Part shown: one piece after another, positions 5,472 to 6,847 of the stretch
How the letters are laid out: each line of letters begins with the position of its first letter
How positions within the stretch are numbered: position 1 is the first letter of the stretch
Assembly: GCA_016201085.1 (NCBI GenBank)
Contig: JACQDO010000083.1
Span: 1 to 6,847 of the forward strand
Direction of reading: 5' to 3'
DNA: 6,847 bases
DNA from: Hyphomicrobiales bacterium
GTDB taxonomy: Bacteria > Pseudomonadota > Alphaproteobacteria > Rhizobiales > Xanthobacteraceae
Program-made: the position numbers and the translations under genes
Notes under the pieces: generated by a model
Seen by the model: only the letters and a program-made list of their open reading frames with translations
Database searches by the model: none
What the model was told of the DNA's origin: nothing

Positions 5472-5802
5472 CAGGCTGAGGACGGACGGTCATGCTGCCG
5501 AGATCATGCTGCCCCGCGATCCTCGGACGTTCGGAAGCCTCATCACGAAAAAGTAATCCGGGAAAAGCCATAATATAGGTCCAGGAACCTGGGCCCGACC
5601 GCTCGTTGCTTTAGAATCGCGCGTGAAATCGGAAGAAAATATTGTTTCCGCGTGGTGTTCGGTTACCCGTGCAAAATAGCCACACTGCGGATGGGTTCGC
5701 GCGTGTTACGTATTGTGTAACTGATGCAGGACTATCGGTTAGGCGAACGCGGTAATATAAGGGGGACAAGGGGACCCTTAGCTGAATGTTGGAGGATTAT
5801 CG
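5472..5802 (+). other. 331-bp leader upstream of the L,D-transpeptidase gene, no gene seen
   Basis: I find no supportable gene here. It is more AT-rich than its surroundings and holds several small symmetric elements: a 10-bp direct repeat TCATGCTGCC (5490-5499, 5504-5513); a GGTCCAGG/CCTGGGCC inverted repeat (5578-5595); a dyad CGGAA-n11-TTCCG (5630-5650); GTTAC-n7-GTAAC (5705-5721); and TAAGGG/CCCTTA (5758-5763, 5775-5780) just before the ribosome site. A TATAAG (5756-5761) could serve as a -10 box, but no good -35 lies 16-18 nt upstream. An envelope-stress or cell-cycle regulator may act here, but none is identifiable. Confidence 0.4.
5791..5796 (+). promoter_or_regulatory. Ribosome binding site fixing the GTG start
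   Basis: GGAGGA sits 6 nt before GTG (5803-5805). It selects this start: the frame then gives a clean signal peptide, and no ATG in that frame lies near. GGAGGAT (5791-5797) is exactly complementary to ATCCTCC in the first loop of the upstream small RNA. Confidence 0.8.
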
Positions 5803-6847
5803 GTGATAAGTGTTCGTTTTGACCGTCTTTTGACCTCTAGCGCGCTCGGTCTGGTATTGGCGCTGGGAAGCCATGCTGGCTTGGCCCAGCAGCCCGAACA
5901 GAAGATCGAGGCCGTGGCCCCGGTAGCCGCCCCCGCACCGCCCGCATCCCTGGGCACGCAGGATCTCGCGCCCAAGCCGAATCAGGCGGCTCCGACCGAA
6001 GCCGCCAAGACAGAGCCCGCCAAGACCGAGACCGCCGCGCCGGCCGCTAGCGCCGACAGCGCCGTCTCCGACAAATTGCGCGAACTGATCGCCAGCAAGC
6101 AATTCGACCGTACGGTCAGCCGCAAAGCCGACCGCGACGGCGTCGAGTCGTTCTATAAGGCGCGAAATTATGCCCCGCTGTGGCTCACCGCCGGCGCCGT
6201 CAATGAGCGTGCCAAGTCGGCGATCGCCACTCTGGCGCGGGCCGACGCCGTGGGTCTCGATCCGAGCGATTATCCGACGCCCGATTTCAAATCGGCGACG
6301 ACGCCCGATGCGCAGGCCGATGCCGAGCTCAAGCTCACCGCCGCGGCGCTCACTTTCGCACGTCAGGCGCAAATCGGCCGCATCCACTACACCCGCGTCA
6401 GCGCCGACATCCAGTTCGAACTCAACGCGCCCGAGCCGGCCGCGGTGCTGGCCAAGCTTGCCGAGGCCGGCGATGCCGGCCAGGCGCTCGACAGCTACAA
6501 TCCGCCGCAAGACGAATTCAAGGCGCTCAGAGCCAAGCTCGCCGAATTGCGCGCCAACGGCGGCGCGCTCGCCAAGCCGGAGGAAGAGAAGAAGCCGGCG
6601 CTCGTGCACGTCCCCGAGGGCAAGACCATCCTGCGTCCCGGCATGAAGGATGCGCGCGTGCTCGCGCTGCGCCAGCGTCTCAACATTGCCGGCGACAAGA
6701 ACAGCGATCTTTACGACGACGCGGTGCGCGATGCGGTGAAGGCGTTCCAGACCAGCGCCGAACTGAACACTGACGGCAACCTCGGCCCCAACACGGTCAG
6801 GGCGCTGAACGGCGAGAAGCAAGTCGCCAGGGGTCCGAGCGCCGATC
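5803..6847 (+). CDS. YcbB-type murein L,D-transpeptidase, N-terminal part (partial at right edge)
   Basis: Secreted enzyme family that forms 3-3 cross-links in peptidoglycan or attaches proteins to it in the periplasm. The frame is open for 348 codons to the window end. Visible: a signal peptide (1-28) with RFDRLL, a hydrophobic core ALGLVLALG and likely cleavage at GLA|QQ; a low-complexity Ala/Pro/Lys/Glu linker (about 32-87, including repeated AKTE units); a conserved N-terminal scaffold domain from about 88 with SFYKARNYAPLWL (116-128) and AQIGRIHYTRVSADIQ; and a peptidoglycan-binding type 1 domain (about 274-340) reading LRPGMKDARVLALRQRL, then VKAFQTSAELNTDGNLGPNTV. The catalytic YkuD domain with its HGC cysteine motif would lie beyond the window. 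Domain order and the LWL motif identify the family well; whether the catalytic domain is intact cannot be seen. GTG start with GGAGGA 6 nt upstream. Confidence 0.9.
   Translation, partial: MISVRFDRLLTSSALGLVLALGSHAGLAQQPEQKIEAVAPVAAPAPPASLGTQDLAPKPNQAAPTEAAKTEPAKTETAAPAASADSAVSDKLRELIASKQFDRTVSRKADRDGVESFYKARNYAPLWLTAGAVNERAKSAIATLARADAVGLDPSDYPTPDFKSATTPDAQADAELKLTAAALTFARQAQIGRIHYTRVSADIQFELNAPEPAAVLAKLAEAGDAGQALDSYNPPQDEFKALRAKLAELRANGGALAKPEEEKKPALVHVPEGKTILRPGMKDARVLALRQRLNIAGDKNSDLYDDAVRDAVKAFQTSAELNTDGNLGPNTVRALNGEKQVARGPSAD

Noticed and set aside
5207..5571. Short minus-strand frames (5207-5428, 5326-5571) and a plus-strand frame into 5340 in the sRNA region
   Set aside because: No ribosome sites or family motifs; they overlap the terminator and structured RNA, so non-coding use explains the region better.
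5797..6822. 341-residue open frame on the minus strand
   Set aside because: It lies antisense to the L,D-transpeptidase gene, has low-complexity Arg/Gly/Leu-rich sequence with no family motif, and arises from GC-rich third positions of the real gene.
1..6847. CRISPR arrays, tRNA/rRNA genes, insertion sequences, phage or integrase genes
   Set aside because: Both strands were read for spaced direct repeats, cloverleaf-like segments and transposase motifs; none were found. The only direct repeats are short (9-10 bp) pairs at 5219-5254 and 5490-5513.

Overview
The window is high-GC chromosomal DNA from an alphaproteobacterium, most likely Hyphomicrobiales (the Bradyrhizobium/Rhodopseudomonas/Pseudolabrys side). 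This rests on the G/C-biased third codon positions, on the protein sequences, and on the gene order carB - greA - (lrp divergent from trxB) - LsrB/VtlR-type lysR, which I recall as a conserved rhizobial neighbourhood. No species can be named from the sequence alone. Most of the window is core housekeeping DNA.

Layout: (1) 1-1215, 3' part of carB (carbamoyl-phosphate synthase large subunit), cut by the left edge. (2) 1216-1475, a leader/terminator region with a probable intrinsic terminator and a long hairpin before greA. (3) 1476-1949, greA, complete. (4) 1927-2524 on the minus strand, a ParD/ParE type II toxin-antitoxin pair whose toxin end overlaps the greA end tail to tail; it looks like the accessory insert in the block and has its own promoter and operator-like dyad (2539-2579). 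(5) 2604-3116 on the minus strand, an Lrp/AsnC regulator with a 32-bp near-perfect dyad over its likely -10 box. (6) 3336-5210, trxB and an LsrB/VtlR-like LysR regulator, 3 bp apart and so probably one transcript. (7) 5211-5802, about 590 bp without a protein gene. It holds a convincing but unlabelled small-RNA gene: a sigma70-like promoter at 5313-5341, consecutive stem-loops with CU-rich anti-Shine-Dalgarno loops, and a textbook intrinsic terminator ending at 5471. A long leader with small dyads follows. (8) 5803-6847, the N-terminal 348 codons of a GTG-started, secreted YcbB-type L,D-transpeptidase, cut by the right edge before its catalytic domain.

Functionally the region mixes pyrimidine/arginine precursor synthesis (carB), transcript-cleavage rescue of RNA polymerase (greA), thiol redox balance (trxB) with a linked regulator, and peptidoglycan cross-linking. 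The least expected element is the small RNA at about 5348-5471. Its first loop carries a CCUCCC motif with 7 nt of exact complementarity to the ribosome binding site of the neighbouring L,D-transpeptidase gene. Homology calls are from recognition of sequence motifs; no database search was possible.
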